A stretch of DNA of 64,000 bases from Nitrospira sp. (lineage in GTDB: Bacteria > Nitrospirota > Nitrospiria > Nitrospirales > Nitrospiraceae): positions 2,666,001 to 2,730,000 of the forward strand of contig JBAOHZ010000009.1 in NCBI GenBank assembly GCA_037045225.1, in the 5' to 3' direction. Each line of letters starts with the position of its first letter. Position 1 is the first letter of the stretch. The position numbers and the translations under genes were made by a program. This document shows positions 44,651-53,438 of this stretch, piece after piece. Below the pieces are notes generated by a model. That model saw only the letters and a list, made by a program, of their open reading frames with translations. It ran no database searches and was not told the origin of the DNA.

Positions 44651-47600
44651 CCCACTCATCAAAAAGGACCGCTAAGCAAGGGAAGCGGCCCGCGAAGCAG
44701 ATTAAGAATAAGGCCGTGAGACCGAGCACAACGAGATCAACGGCTGGGCCTGGATTCGACTTCGAGGATCAGGTCGCTGCCTGGCTCCTGCTAAAGGTGC
44801 TTACCGGTCAGCCGCTCCCTGGCATTGAGGGCATTGGGACACGGCTCCAGATGCAAGTCGAATCACTTGGCTGGGTCATTGACGACATCTTGTTGACGAC
44901 AATGGAGTCGCCCGGCGATCAGCGGCACCTTGCGATGTCCTGCAAAAGCAACGTGCAAGTGACCGCTTCGCGTTTGCCTGCCGACTTCGTGAGTCGCTGC
45001 TGGAAGCAGTGGGCTCAAGTTAATCCAAATCCTATGCAGCGTGGCAAGGATCGCCTGATGTTGGTGACGCGGGGTAGAAACAACGCGTTCATGGCAACCT
45101 GGAGCGAGTTGAAAGACGCCGCGCCCGGCGCGGATATCGCGCTTGCGGTTGGCCGTATGACGGCGACAGCTAAGCATCGGAGAATATTTGAGAGTGTGAA
45201 GGCGCCCGCCAGGGATGCTGGCGTTACGGTTACTGACAGGGATGTCGTGGCGATGATCAACTGTATGGAGGTGACACCACTCGACTTCCAAATTGCCGGA
45301 TCCGAAGACGAAAAGGCCGCCATTGCGCAGTCGCGCAAGCTGTTAGTTGACGGCAGTCTCATGGAGGGCAATCGGCTGTGGATCGAACTCGTTGCACAGG
45401 CCAAGAATATTCGACTTGGCTCGGGAACGTTGGACATTGCTGACCTATGGCGACAGCTCCGGCGCAAGTATCTGCTCAAGGATCACCCTGACTACGAGGC
45501 CTCATGGCAGAAACTTCGTGCTCTGACGGATGACTATAAGGGTACGATAGAGACGGTGCTGCCATCCGGCCTTTCTCTGGATCGAAAGGATGAGATCGAC
45601 GAATTATCAAAACGAATAACCAACGATAGAGTGTGTGTCGTCTATGGAGAGTCCGGCAGCGGCAAGTCGGCGCTTGTAAAGACGATGCTGGATGAGCGTT
45701 TCCCCAAAGCTGCTCAGGTATGGTTTGGGCCTGAGACTCTTCAACTCGCTCTCAACGAAACAGCGCGAACAAGCCTCGGTATCAATCAGCCCCTGGTCGA
45801 TTTACTGGATGCGAGTCCTCGTGCCGACAATTTTCTTGTCATCGACGCTGCCGAACGGGTAGGTCACGACAGTACCTTGAAAGCCAAGGCGCTTATCGAG
45901 TCACTGAAACGGCGCAACGCGTCGGAGGCGTCGATCGGATGGCATGTATTGATCGTCGGCCAAATGGAAGCCTGGGTCCGTGGAACACTTCAAGAGTTGG
46001 CAGGTACGGCATCGCCGTCAAACTTCGAAGTCGAAGGGTTACGGGATGAGACCGTCAAAGAGGTGTTGCGTTCAGTTGCTGATCTGGGATGGTTGGGGAC
46101 GCATAGTGATGCAGTATCAACGCTCAGAAACTTACGCTCACTGGCATGGGTCATTCAAGCTGCATCCCAATTCCATGCACAGAACGGCAACCATACACTC
46201 ACGCTCCTGGTAATTGCTGACCGCCTCTGGACTCACTGGACTGAAGGCAAGTCGAGTGTCCACCGGCTGCTCGTGAGGCTTGCTGAACGTGAAGCCCGTT
46301 TCGAACACAGCTTTGCGATCAGCGAATTAGAGAGCGGCGACGCCGCCGTTCTTGACGACCTCTCTGTCACCTGCCCTTTGCGGAAAGATGGAGCAACCGG
46401 TCGGATTCAGTTTCAGCACGATCTCGCTGCGGATTGGGCGCGGTTCCAGAGACTGAAAGAGATTGTGGACAATACGGCCCAGTGGGCTGGGTATGCGAGC
46501 AATCCGTTCTGGCACGGCGCGCTTCGCATGCTAGGCCAGCTTCTCTTGAGGCGTCAGGTCGAAACTCGCAGTGCCTGGGACATGGCGTTTGAATGGGCAG
46601 AGCAGAATAGGGATACGACGCGGCTCGCCGAGGATGTACTCCTCGATGCACTGTTCCTCGATCCTAGCGCCGACGTGTTCATGGAGCAGAGGGCGGAGCT
46701 CCTGCTTGCGGATGGCGGACGACGGCTATTGCGTTTGCTCAAGCGGTTCGAGCATGTCGGTTCGGCTCCTGGTCCAAGCCCCGATGTTCAAGGTCCCTTC
46801 GCGGACCTGAGTCTCTACACCGAGACCCATTTCCGAACTCCAATCTTTGGCCGATGGCCCGCGATTGCGCGCTTCCTCCATAAGCATAGTGACCGGATTG
46901 TGAAACTGACATCTTCTGCAGTCGGGAGTGTGTGTAGGCTGTGGCTTACAAGCACACCCCCAGGATTGCCTGGCGGCGGGAGGGTACCCTTTCGAGAAGA
47001 ATTTTCCGAGTTAGCACTAGCAATGGCGGGAGAGATGCAGGTCGAGCACGCAAAAGGCGTAATGTATCTTGGTTTTTCCCAAGGGGAGAAGCTCATCTAT
47101 CAGGCGGTTTTCGCGGGCGCTCCAGACTTGACCGCCGACGTATCGGAATGGGCACTTGAGATGGCTCAACGCCGTCCGTACCGAGCGGCTATCGTTGAAC
47201 AGGTTACAGCATACCACGCAGCGCAGGCAGCGAAACACAAGCAGCGACTCGCATCTGACTCTGAATATCGCAAACGCCATCAACAACTCAGGGAGTCATC
47301 GGGATTAATAGGTTCCAGTAGAAGACTCCCACCCTGGCCCCTCGGGCCTACGGGTCGCATTGTGGGGCCGTTTCGTGAAACCGTGCTGCGATCGGCGGAA
47401 TTTCAGGCGCTTATGCGTGCTGATGCCGAGGTCGCGGGCGAAGTGCTTCTTGGGTGCATTATTGAAAGTGAACCCGAGGAAGAATATGGCTCTCACCAAC
47501 GAATTGGTTGGGAACTTGGCATCGAGTTTGATTCTGAAGGCTATCCGACGGCCCCGTGGAAGAGTCCGTTTTACGCGTTTCTCCGCATCAAACCAGAGGC

Positions 47601-49989
47601 GGCGCTCGGTCATCTGCATCAGCTCATCAATTTCAGTACGGATCGATGGGTGCAGGCGGTCAGCAAGAGAAATGGGTCGGATCCATCAAGGCTCTCAATT
47701 CGTCTGTCTGATGGTACAGTGCGCGAGTATGAAGGCAATCATTGGGTCTTTGCCTGGTCTGATGAAGACTCCAACTCCAACGGCCAACTCCATTGCGCGC
47801 TCGCGGCGCTGGAGCAATGGCTATGTGACCTCATTGATGCGGGGATAGATATCGTCCCGCGCATCGAAGCTTTGCTTCGAGCGACGACCTCGGTTGCCGT
47901 AATGGGTGTTCTTGTCAACGTTGGGAAATATCGCAAGGAGTTGCTCAAAGGCCCATTGCGGCCGTTGCTTGGCGTGCAGCACTTCTATTGGTGGGATTCA
48001 CGGCGTGTTAATGCCAATGCATATCGATTTGATGCGACGGCGTGGGCTCGATGGGGTGAGTTCATCTTCGAGATGGCTAAGAGATGGTTTTCGGCTCCGT
48101 ATCGAGGACAGCCGTTGCGAGCGATCGTCCCCAAAATAATTATGGCTGACAGGGAGGTTGGCGATTTTGTTGCAGCAATGATTCGTGAATGGGTTTCGCC
48201 CAAGTCTGAGAAGGAAGCGTTGGAATTCCGAGCGCTGGTGGCCGAGCTCGATTATAGGAATTACTCATCTGGGCTTGACCCTACCTCCGGGAAGCAAGTT
48301 TCTGAGTTCGCCTGTCCGCCGGACATCGCTGAGGCAATTGCGACCTTCCAACAAAAAAGCTCACGAGTCATAGAGGCGCTGGCATTCCCTCAACAATGCC
48401 GCGACGCTCTCGATCAGACGGGTACACTTACCAACGAGAGCGCTGAATCCGTTGCGTCGCTCATGGGGGCTCTCGACGGCGACGAAGAGATCGATCTCGA
48501 TGAAGATATGTTGCATGCGCCACGCGTGGCCACAGCAGTCTTGCTTCTCTTGCGTACCTCCGACTGGTTGGCTCAGAACGCGGCTGCCGAGCGGAGGGCG
48601 CAGTCGATCATTGATAGTGCCATTGACGAGATTGTCGATAGTGATGGAGGGCACCGGCTCCGAATTCAGTCGGCACCGAGTCATTTGGAATTTGCTGCTT
48701 ACTATGCTGCTGAGCGCTGGCTTACTGATCCAGGAAAGAAGAGCGACGAACGGCTATTGCGACTGCTTACGAGCGAGGATTCGTCAGCAGTGCGTGTGTT
48801 GGTTTGGTCGGCATATCAGAACCGTGATGCGCTGGGTCAGCGCTGGTGGCGACTTCTTTTTATGGCGCTGTTGTGGTCAGGCCTCTCGATGCTCGTTGCA
48901 CGGTATGGCGACGAAGAAGGCACAAAGGCTCGCTGGCAGAGATGGCATCGCTGGCTTCGGAGGCGCAGCCTCTCCGTCGTAGCGACATCGTCCTCGATTG
49001 CGCCGCTGGCGATTGCGCAGCGGGTGGAGCGGCTTGAAGTCAGACGATGGCTCCGACGCTACGCGCGCGATGGTCGCACCGTCACCATTGAGCCGGGGCG
49101 GCGACTCTCCGGCAGTCTTGATACGACCTTTCTCAAGAGCGCGTTTACATGGCTGTTTCCCAGTCATGCTGATCGTATTATTCCGGTCCGGGAGTTAGAG
49201 ACGCACCGGCAACTGGTAGCGGCATTCTGGTCCCATCAGGCATGGTGGTTATCGGGCAGCGGCAAGGATGAGGATGACCACTATCAGCCCATGCACGAGT
49301 TTGGCTATGCGCTTCTAGATGAAATGGCGCGCCTAGTTGTTGAAAGTCCAGTTTCTGAAACGCCATCGCTTTGGCATCCGGTGTTTGAGCTAGGATCTAA
49401 GGGGCACTATGCGATTAGTTATTTCCTGTCCTCTTGGTTCGGGCAGCTAACGGAAGCTACTGTCGTCGAGGAGTTCGCGAAACGCTGGCGTCCAATGGTC
49501 GAGTTCATGATCCTGAATTCTGAGTGGTCCAAGGATGGGCCGTGGTATTACGGTGAGCGACTGGAGCGCGAGGTTCTGGGATTCGGCGCGTTGGGCTATA
49601 TAGGACGAGTTCCAGGTCACGCTGCACTTGTAGGAATGATACGGGACCTGGTTCCGATCTGGGCTCAAAACCGGCTCACGAGTGATGAAGACAATCTAGC
49701 GTGGTTCTGTGGATTTCTTGCCCACGAGGTTGGAAAGCCCCTGCGTGTGGATGGGCTGCAATGGATTGCCGATGCGATGAGGACCAACGGTAATATGGGG
49801 AAATGGTGCAGGGACTCGACATCGAGCGCCTTTATGGAATTCCTAGACGTTCTCGTCTCCGAACATGTGGGTGAATTACGACAGAAGGAGAAGTCGCGCC
49901 AGGCTCTGCTCGATCTTTCGGCGCATGCTGTATCTCGGCAGCTCACGGCGGCTTTGACTTTGCACGAACACATTCGCCGGCTGGTTTGA
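44647..49989 (+). CDS. STAND NTPase with N-terminal PD-(D/E)xK-like nuclease (AVAST-like antiphage protein)
   Basis: The protein has 1780 residues. After a Lys-rich start, residues ~35-200 look like a restriction-endonuclease fold: GFDFE40DQVAAW, VID79D80ILL and MSCK100SN give an E-D-(S)CK pattern. A P-loop G334-E-S-G-S-G-K-S341 and Walker B FLVID400AAE403 define the ATPase, and IQFQHDLAADWARF is the helical/winged-helix segment typical of STAND proteins. The remaining ~1150 residues are helical-repeat-like, as in sensor domains of Avs proteins, which recognise phage terminase or portal and then activate the effector. Antiviral role is inferred from architecture and island location; the trigger is unknown. 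Confidence 0.75.
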   Translation: MTHSSKRTAKQGKRPAKQIKNKAVRPSTTRSTAGPGFDFEDQVAAWLLLKVLTGQPLPGIEGIGTRLQMQVESLGWVIDDILLTTMESPGDQRHLAMSCKSNVQVTASRLPADFVSRCWKQWAQVNPNPMQRGKDRLMLVTRGRNNAFMATWSELKDAAPGADIALAVGRMTATAKHRRIFESVKAPARDAGVTVTDRDVVAMINCMEVTPLDFQIAGSEDEKAAIAQSRKLLVDGSLMEGNRLWIELVAQAKNIRLGSGTLDIADLWRQLRRKYLLKDHPDYEASWQKLRALTDDYKGTIETVLPSGLSLDRKDEIDELSKRITNDRVCVVYGESGSGKSALVKTMLDERFPKAAQVWFGPETLQLALNETARTSLGINQPLVDLLDASPRADNFLVIDAAERVGHDSTLKAKALIESLKRRNASEASIGWHVLIVGQMEAWVRGTLQELAGTASPSNFEVEGLRDETVKEVLRSVADLGWLGTHSDAVSTLRNLRSLAWVIQAASQFHAQNGNHTLTLLVIADRLWTHWTEGKSSVHRLLVRLAEREARFEHSFAISELESGDAAVLDDLSVTCPLRKDGATGRIQFQHDLAADWARFQRLKEIVDNTAQWAGYASNPFWHGALRMLGQLLLRRQVETRSAWDMAFEWAEQNRDTTRLAEDVLLDALFLDPSADVFMEQRAELLLADGGRRLLRLLKRFEHVGSAPGPSPDVQGPFADLSLYTETHFRTPIFGRWPAIARFLHKHSDRIVKLTSSAVGSVCRLWLTSTPPGLPGGGRVPFREEFSELALAMAGEMQVEHAKGVMYLGFSQGEKLIYQAVFAGAPDLTADVSEWALEMAQRRPYRAAIVEQVTAYHAAQAAKHKQRLASDSEYRKRHQQLRESSGLIGSSRRLPPWPLGPTGRIVGPFRETVLRSAEFQALMRADAEVAGEVLLGCIIESEPEEEYGSHQRIGWELGIEFDSEGYPTAPWKSPFYAFLRIKPEAALGHLHQLINFSTDRWVQAVSKRNGSDPSRLSIRLSDGTVREYEGNHWVFAWSDEDSNSNGQLHCALAALEQWLCDLIDAGIDIVPRIEALLRATTSVAVMGVLVNVGKYRKELLKGPLRPLLGVQHFYWWDSRRVNANAYRFDATAWARWGEFIFEMAKRWFSAPYRGQPLRAIVPKIIMADREVGDFVAAMIREWVSPKSEKEALEFRALVAELDYRNYSSGLDPTSGKQVSEFACPPDIAEAIATFQQKSSRVIEALAFPQQCRDALDQTGTLTNESAESVASLMGALDGDEEIDLDEDMLHAPRVATAVLLLLRTSDWLAQNAAAERRAQSIIDSAIDEIVDSDGGHRLRIQSAPSHLEFAAYYAAERWLTDPGKKSDERLLRLLTSEDSSAVRVLVWSAYQNRDALGQRWWRLLFMALLWSGLSMLVARYGDEEGTKARWQRWHRWLRRRSLSVVATSSSIAPLAIAQRVERLEVRRWLRRYARDGRTVTIEPGRRLSGSLDTTFLKSAFTWLFPSHADRIIPVRELETHRQLVAAFWSHQAWWLSGSGKDEDDHYQPMHEFGYALLDEMARLVVESPVSETPSLWHPVFELGSKGHYAISYFLSSWFGQLTEATVVEEFAKRWRPMVEFMILNSEWSKDGPWYYGERLEREVLGFGALGYIGRVPGHAALVGMIRDLVPIWAQNRLTSDEDNLAWFCGFLAHEVGKPLRVDGLQWIADAMRTNGNMGKWCRDSTSSAFMEFLDVLVSEHVGELRQKEKSRQALLDLSAHAVSRQLTAALTLHEHIRRLV

Positions 49990-50131
49990 AGGTAAACGTC
50001 TGTAGGGTGACGTCTTATCACGTCTGAGCCGCATAGGTCCGCTAAAGGTCGGATACCGATGGTCGAAGAACGGCCAAGATCGGAAGTTCATTACCGAGAT
50101 CGCGCCCCTATAAAGCGGCCATCAGCCCTGT

Positions 50132-50210
50132 CACATTAACGTTCGAGTTCACTCGCACGCGGAAACTGGCGAAGCCCGCTGTAGCGAGGCGGGTGCGCGC
50201 AAGCTTAGGC
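50132..50210 (-). repeat. Degenerate attC-like site (cassette 1 end)
   Basis: Read on the minus strand, GCCTAAG (R''-like) directly follows the stop of the 378-aa gene; internal inverted segments (GCGGGTG/CGCCTCGC region) and GAACGTTAATG (R'-like) follow. The ends deviate from RYYYAAC/GTTRRRY, so it may be decayed. Confidence 0.5.
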
Positions 50211-50211
50211 A

Positions 50212-51348
50212 TCACTCGTCTTCTGCCCGCGCATCTCGTTCATAGTGAAATTGCCGTTCCAGCTCAGCGAGAGACTCTGCTGTTGGTTGCATCTCACGCA
50301 GAGCCTCAATAGTTAACATTGGGACCATGGGTTTCGGAATCCCTGCTTGCCGATGAACTAGCTCGATCAGTTCCGGCTCGCGATTTGCCCACTTCGCTTT
50401 ACTAGTCGCAAGCGATATCAATGGATCGACGCTGGGGTTCGAGCCAAGCTCGGCATGCCAAGCCGCAGCAACTATGTCTTGCTTCATGACGGCCAAGCCG
50501 GCCGCAAAGTTCTTTGCGTCGGCATCTGGTTGCCCGTTATAAGCTGACGCTGCATAGAAGAAAAAGCTTGGATGATTGGAGGCGATTACTGGTGCCGATT
50601 CCCCGGATGGCAGCGCCAATGTTCCAACATCAAGTATCTCAAGCGCTTGACCCCATAGGCGTTGGATCCACTTTCGGATTGGCAGACCAAGTGCCATTAA
50701 AGGTCGGCGAGTGTTTGTGTTCGACTTGTCTGAGAAAAGCTCAAGTAATCCAAGCGAATAGTCGTCGAATGGGCCTTCGTAAATTCCTGAGGAGTCCAGC
50801 GCCTTGCCGTCATTTGCTGGTGCCGCGACAGGAACGATATCAACAATGCATGAAAACCGAGCAAGGTCTTGCTGTAGAACCCCGTTCAGCTGTAGCAACT
50901 CCCACCAACGGTTCGTGGTCTTAGAGTTGAGATAGTCCTGCTTCTTAATCAGTGAGACTGGCGGAAAATCCATGATTTCCACGGCAGCCCCGAACTCCAA
51001 TGGAAGCCCAAGCGGAAGCAGAAACTTCCATTTGTCGCTCCATTTCCCGGTCTGTTGGAAATCCTTACTTTGGGCGAATCCTCTTAGCCCTAGCGAAAAG
51101 AACTTTTCATAGCGGCTAACTGTTCGCTTGCCTACCTCGTTATCCGGATGTTCAAAGGCAACTACAAATCCCGCTGGAGAGGTTGATGCGGAGACGTTGC
51201 TGATCCCGACCGCCTCACGTCGGAGGCTGTCCTGCATGTAGTGAGTCACCGTGGCCTCAAGGGTGTCCTGCTCGTGGCCGTCATTGGGATAGGAAAACAG
51301 TGTCTCCGTCTCCTGTCTAGCGCCGATTCGAATGTTGAAGTTTGCCAT
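50212..51348 (-). CDS. Unknown 378-aa cassette protein
   Basis: This soluble protein has no signal or membrane helix. It starts MANFNIRIGARQETETLF and contains a beta-rich first third, a Trp-rich middle (KWSDKWKFLLPLG, NRWWELLQL, RKWIQRLWGQALEIL) and a helical end rich in Glu. I recognise no family. It is the last gene of the minus-strand cassette series, with an attC-like site on each side. The lack of paralogues and the setting among TIR, HEPN-like and STAND genes make a defence or stress role possible but unproven. Confidence 0.6.
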   Translation of the reverse strand: MANFNIRIGARQETETLFSYPNDGHEQDTLEATVTHYMQDSLRREAVGISNVSASTSPAGFVVAFEHPDNEVGKRTVSRYEKFFSLGLRGFAQSKDFQQTGKWSDKWKFLLPLGLPLEFGAAVEIMDFPPVSLIKKQDYLNSKTTNRWWELLQLNGVLQQDLARFSCIVDIVPVAAPANDGKALDSSGIYEGPFDDYSLGLLELFSDKSNTNTRRPLMALGLPIRKWIQRLWGQALEILDVGTLALPSGESAPVIASNHPSFFFYAASAYNGQPDADAKNFAAGLAVMKQDIVAAAWHAELGSNPSVDPLISLATSKAKWANREPELIELVHRQAGIPKPMVPMLTIEALREMQPTAESLAELERQFHYERDARAEDE

Positions 51349-51397
51349 CTGAATCTCGAAACATTTTGAGCAATGGGACTCGTCGCTACTTGTGAAG

Positions 51398-51525
51398 CAT
51401 ACCGTTCGAGCTAAGCTAACCGCGAATGCAGACGGTGGTTAGCCGTGGAAGGCAGATTGCCAAAGCGACCCGGAGCGGCCAAGCGACGGCGGCCGTAGCG
51501 GGTCAGCTTGAGCGAGGGGTTAGGC
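51398..51525 (-). repeat. attC recombination site between cassettes
   Basis: On the minus strand it starts with a perfect R'' box GCCTAAC (51525-51519), continues CCCTCGCTCAAGC, has long internal inverted repeats (GGCCGCCG, GGCCGCTCC) and ends TTAGCTCGAACGGTATGC, a degenerate R' box at 51404-51398. It is 128 bases long and lies between the TIR gene and the 378-aa gene, as expected for a cassette boundary. Confidence 0.65.
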
Positions 51526-51601
51526 ATCAGTTCGGGAGGTCAGAAATGGGCAGAGAACGCGCTCAAGGTGCAGGCGATGGGTCGCTCCTCGATTGACACG
51601 G

Positions 51602-52291
51602 TCAGCTCCAGATGGCGACCAGCTCGGCAATCTTCGTTGCGATAACCGTCATTGTGTCTTCCGATGTGTCCAGACCGCTTCGCGAAGCGAGCATGGGGCT
51701 GACATCGCGGAGTGCTGCGTAGGTCGTACCGTGCACGATAGGCACCAGCCGGTTACCCTGCAAAAGGGCCGACAGCTCCTTGTCGGCAACACCCTCTTTA
51801 GGGAGCCGTGCGAGCAGCGCAGGGGTCACTAGAACGAGTCCTATTTTCGAGGCCGCCAAGCCCTTGTCGATAGCGCGCATCATCGGCACGCCAAGGCCAA
51901 GGTCCTTCTCACTGAACCAAACCTTGACACCAGCCGCCTCAAGCAGGTCGTTGAGTTGTTTGGCGGCTCCTTGCCGGTCATCCCAGGCGTGGCAGAGGAA
52001 GCAATCACGCAAATCTGGCTTCGCCGCCGTTTGAGTCTCAACAGCCTCACGGACCGGTGTGAGTGACGCCATTTGAGCAGGCGTGTACGAGACGGTCGAG
52101 CCAACACGCGACCAGCGCGGCCTTAAACTGCCGCTTCCGCTGGACTTGCCTCCGCCAGACGGATAGGACGAACTGTATCCACTACTGTAGCTGTAGCTGC
52201 TGCGATAGCCACCATAGCGGCTGCACGCAGGGCAATTTGCCGCAGCGCTTGGAGTGCGGTGACCATAAACTGGGGCTGTGCATCTCGCCAT
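51602..52291 (-). CDS. TIR-domain protein with N-terminal zinc-ribbon-like motif
   Basis: The 229-residue protein has three parts. Residues 1-27 carry C4, C20 and C23 around GHRTPSAAANCPAC, a small zinc-ribbon-like motif. Residues ~28-55 are a Ser/Gly/Tyr-rich low-complexity linker. Residues ~92-229 form a TIR domain: CFLCHAWDDRQGAAKQLNDLL, VKVWFSEKDLGLGVPM, IGLVLVTPALL and the helix DKELSALL, whose glutamate sits where bacterial TIR NADases keep the catalytic residue. Bacterial TIR proteins deplete NAD or make cyclic signals in antiphage immunity. The start ATG lies 41 bases after a GTTAGGC core site. Confidence 0.8.
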   Translation of the reverse strand: MARCTAPVYGHRTPSAAANCPACSRYGGYRSSYSYSSGYSSSYPSGGGKSSGSGSLRPRWSRVGSTVSYTPAQMASLTPVREAVETQTAAKPDLRDCFLCHAWDDRQGAAKQLNDLLEAAGVKVWFSEKDLGLGVPMMRAIDKGLAASKIGLVLVTPALLARLPKEGVADKELSALLQGNRLVPIVHGTTYAALRDVSPMLASRSGLDTSEDTMTVIATKIAELVAIWS

Positions 52292-52672
52292 GAATCTCCA
52301 TCCTGCTTAGCGCCTCGTGGCGGGGTTCTGATGCCTAACTATGTTTAGGCGGATCCGCATAAGAAACGGATCTGCATTTCTGTCCGCATAACACGCCACA
52401 ACAGTTTGTGAAGAATACGCCATGCCCGGTGTTGTTTCAACGGGTTGCGACGGTGGGATCATGCATCACGGGTTCTTATGCCGATCGGTGTAAGCCCCAC
52501 TTCTGGTAGCGGTCGATCGTGCATTTCGGCTCAGGTTCGAGGACTGCCATCGGCCAAGAGCGGAAGTTCGACGACGAAGCCGTACCGCCGTGGAGGGTCA
52601 GGGTGGCCAGAGCGCGAAGCGCGGAGGGAACCTGCAAGCGCAGCTTGCAGGCCACCCCTCTCGACCGGCATG
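52292..52672. other. Cassette spacer between the TIR and HEPN-like genes
   Basis: There is no supported gene. On the minus strand the TIR cassette begins at GTTAGGC (52339-52333), which is part of an 18-base near-palindrome 52333-52350. The middle holds copy A of a ~155-base repeat, and the right end an attC-like hairpin region. It may represent a long attC or a gene-less cassette. Confidence 0.5.
52391..52545 (+). repeat. Imperfect ~155-base direct repeat, copy A
   Basis: Starts ACACGCC and contains GTGAAGAATACGCC, TGTTGTTTCAACGGG and TGGTAGCGGTCG. The same series occurs in the same order at 53997-54155, roughly 70% alike by eye. Neither copy codes for a protein. Confidence 0.6.
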
Positions 52673-52678
52673 TTAGGG
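52592..52678 (-). repeat. attC-like site following the HEPN-like gene
   Basis: The minus strand begins CCCTAAC (52678-52672), overlapping the TAA stop of the gene, and goes on with TGCAGGTTCCCTCCGCG, a block shared with the attC at 53339-53438, plus strong internal hairpins (GCCTGCAAGC/GCTTGCAGG). No clear R' box follows within 100 bases, so the far end is uncertain. Confidence 0.5.
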
Positions 52679-53335
52679 TGCTTTTCGGGCGCGAGAGATT
52701 TCATCAACAGTTGGCACACGATAAGTGATTGCATTTCTTGCAAGAAGATCTTCGTAGCTTTCTTGCTCTAAGGTTCCGGTGAGGTGTTCGCAAAGGGAAT
52801 CAAATTCAGTGACAACCCACGCGCTTGCCTTTCCTATAAGAAGTTTGAGATTGCCGTAATTTCCTTGTTCCAGCGTTGCACCAAAGGCGGCAAAGCAAAC
52901 AATCTTCTCAATCTTGTAGCTCTTCTTTCCATTGTTTAGAATCGCGCCTGAGATACTCTGCGCATAGGAGTTTTCGTCATGGATAAAATGCCTGTTCCGA
53001 AGGTCTTTGAAGTACTCGAATGCCATTAGAGCTTCTGGCGGCTCCCCTTTGTAGATTTTCGGCGCAGAAAGCTGCAACCTAGCACTTGAGCCGAAACACT
53101 TCATGAAGTGGACAATGGCCGAACGCCAAAGAGCTTCACGGGCTACAACAGGGTTCTCTGGCATTTGGTTGATTGCATCAAGGCAAGCATCAGCGAATTC
53201 GAGGTCTTCCTTGTGGAGAGATAGGTCTGCTACCCGCTTGGCTTCTGGACCGTTGATCGTTATAACCTTCACAGCATCTGGAAAGCCTTCTATGTGAAGG
53301 CCCGACTCCGTGCTGGAAATGGCAAAGTGTTCCAT
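52673..53335 (-). CDS. HEPN-like cassette protein
   Basis: The 220-residue soluble, largely helical protein contains EYFKDLRNRHFIHDENSY (R113-N-R-H-F-I-H119), an R-x5-H arrangement that resembles the RNase motif of HEPN proteins such as AbiU2-type domains. Otherwise the family is not recognised. The ATG comes 3 bases after the core site of an attC, and the stop overlaps the next attC, a textbook cassette layout. If HEPN, it would be an RNase used in abortive infection or a toxin. The call rests on one motif and the helical content. Confidence 0.5.
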   Translation of the reverse strand: MEHFAISSTESGLHIEGFPDAVKVITINGPEAKRVADLSLHKEDLEFADACLDAINQMPENPVVAREALWRSAIVHFMKCFGSSARLQLSAPKIYKGEPPEALMAFEYFKDLRNRHFIHDENSYAQSISGAILNNGKKSYKIEKIVCFAAFGATLEQGNYGNLKLLIGKASAWVVTEFDSLCEHLTGTLEQESYEDLLARNAITYRVPTVDEISRARKAP

Positions 53336-53338
53336 GAC

Positions 53339-53438
53339 ACCTAACGTTTAAGGTAACCCGGTCGCCGGAGGAGCGAGAACCGCGGAGGGAACCTGCACGA
53401 GCAACTTGCGGACGGTTCGGTTGCCCCAGAGGTTAGGC
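53339..53438 (-). repeat. attC recombination site, best-preserved copy
   Basis: Minus strand: R'' GCCTAAC (53438-53432) overlaps the TAA stop of the deaminase gene. Internal arms TGCAGGTTCCCTCCGCG and inverted GGTTACC/GGCAACC-type segments follow, and R' GTTAGGT (53345-53339) ends it as AACGTTAGGT. Both boxes match RYYYAAC and GTTRRRY. Length 100 bases. Confidence 0.75.
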
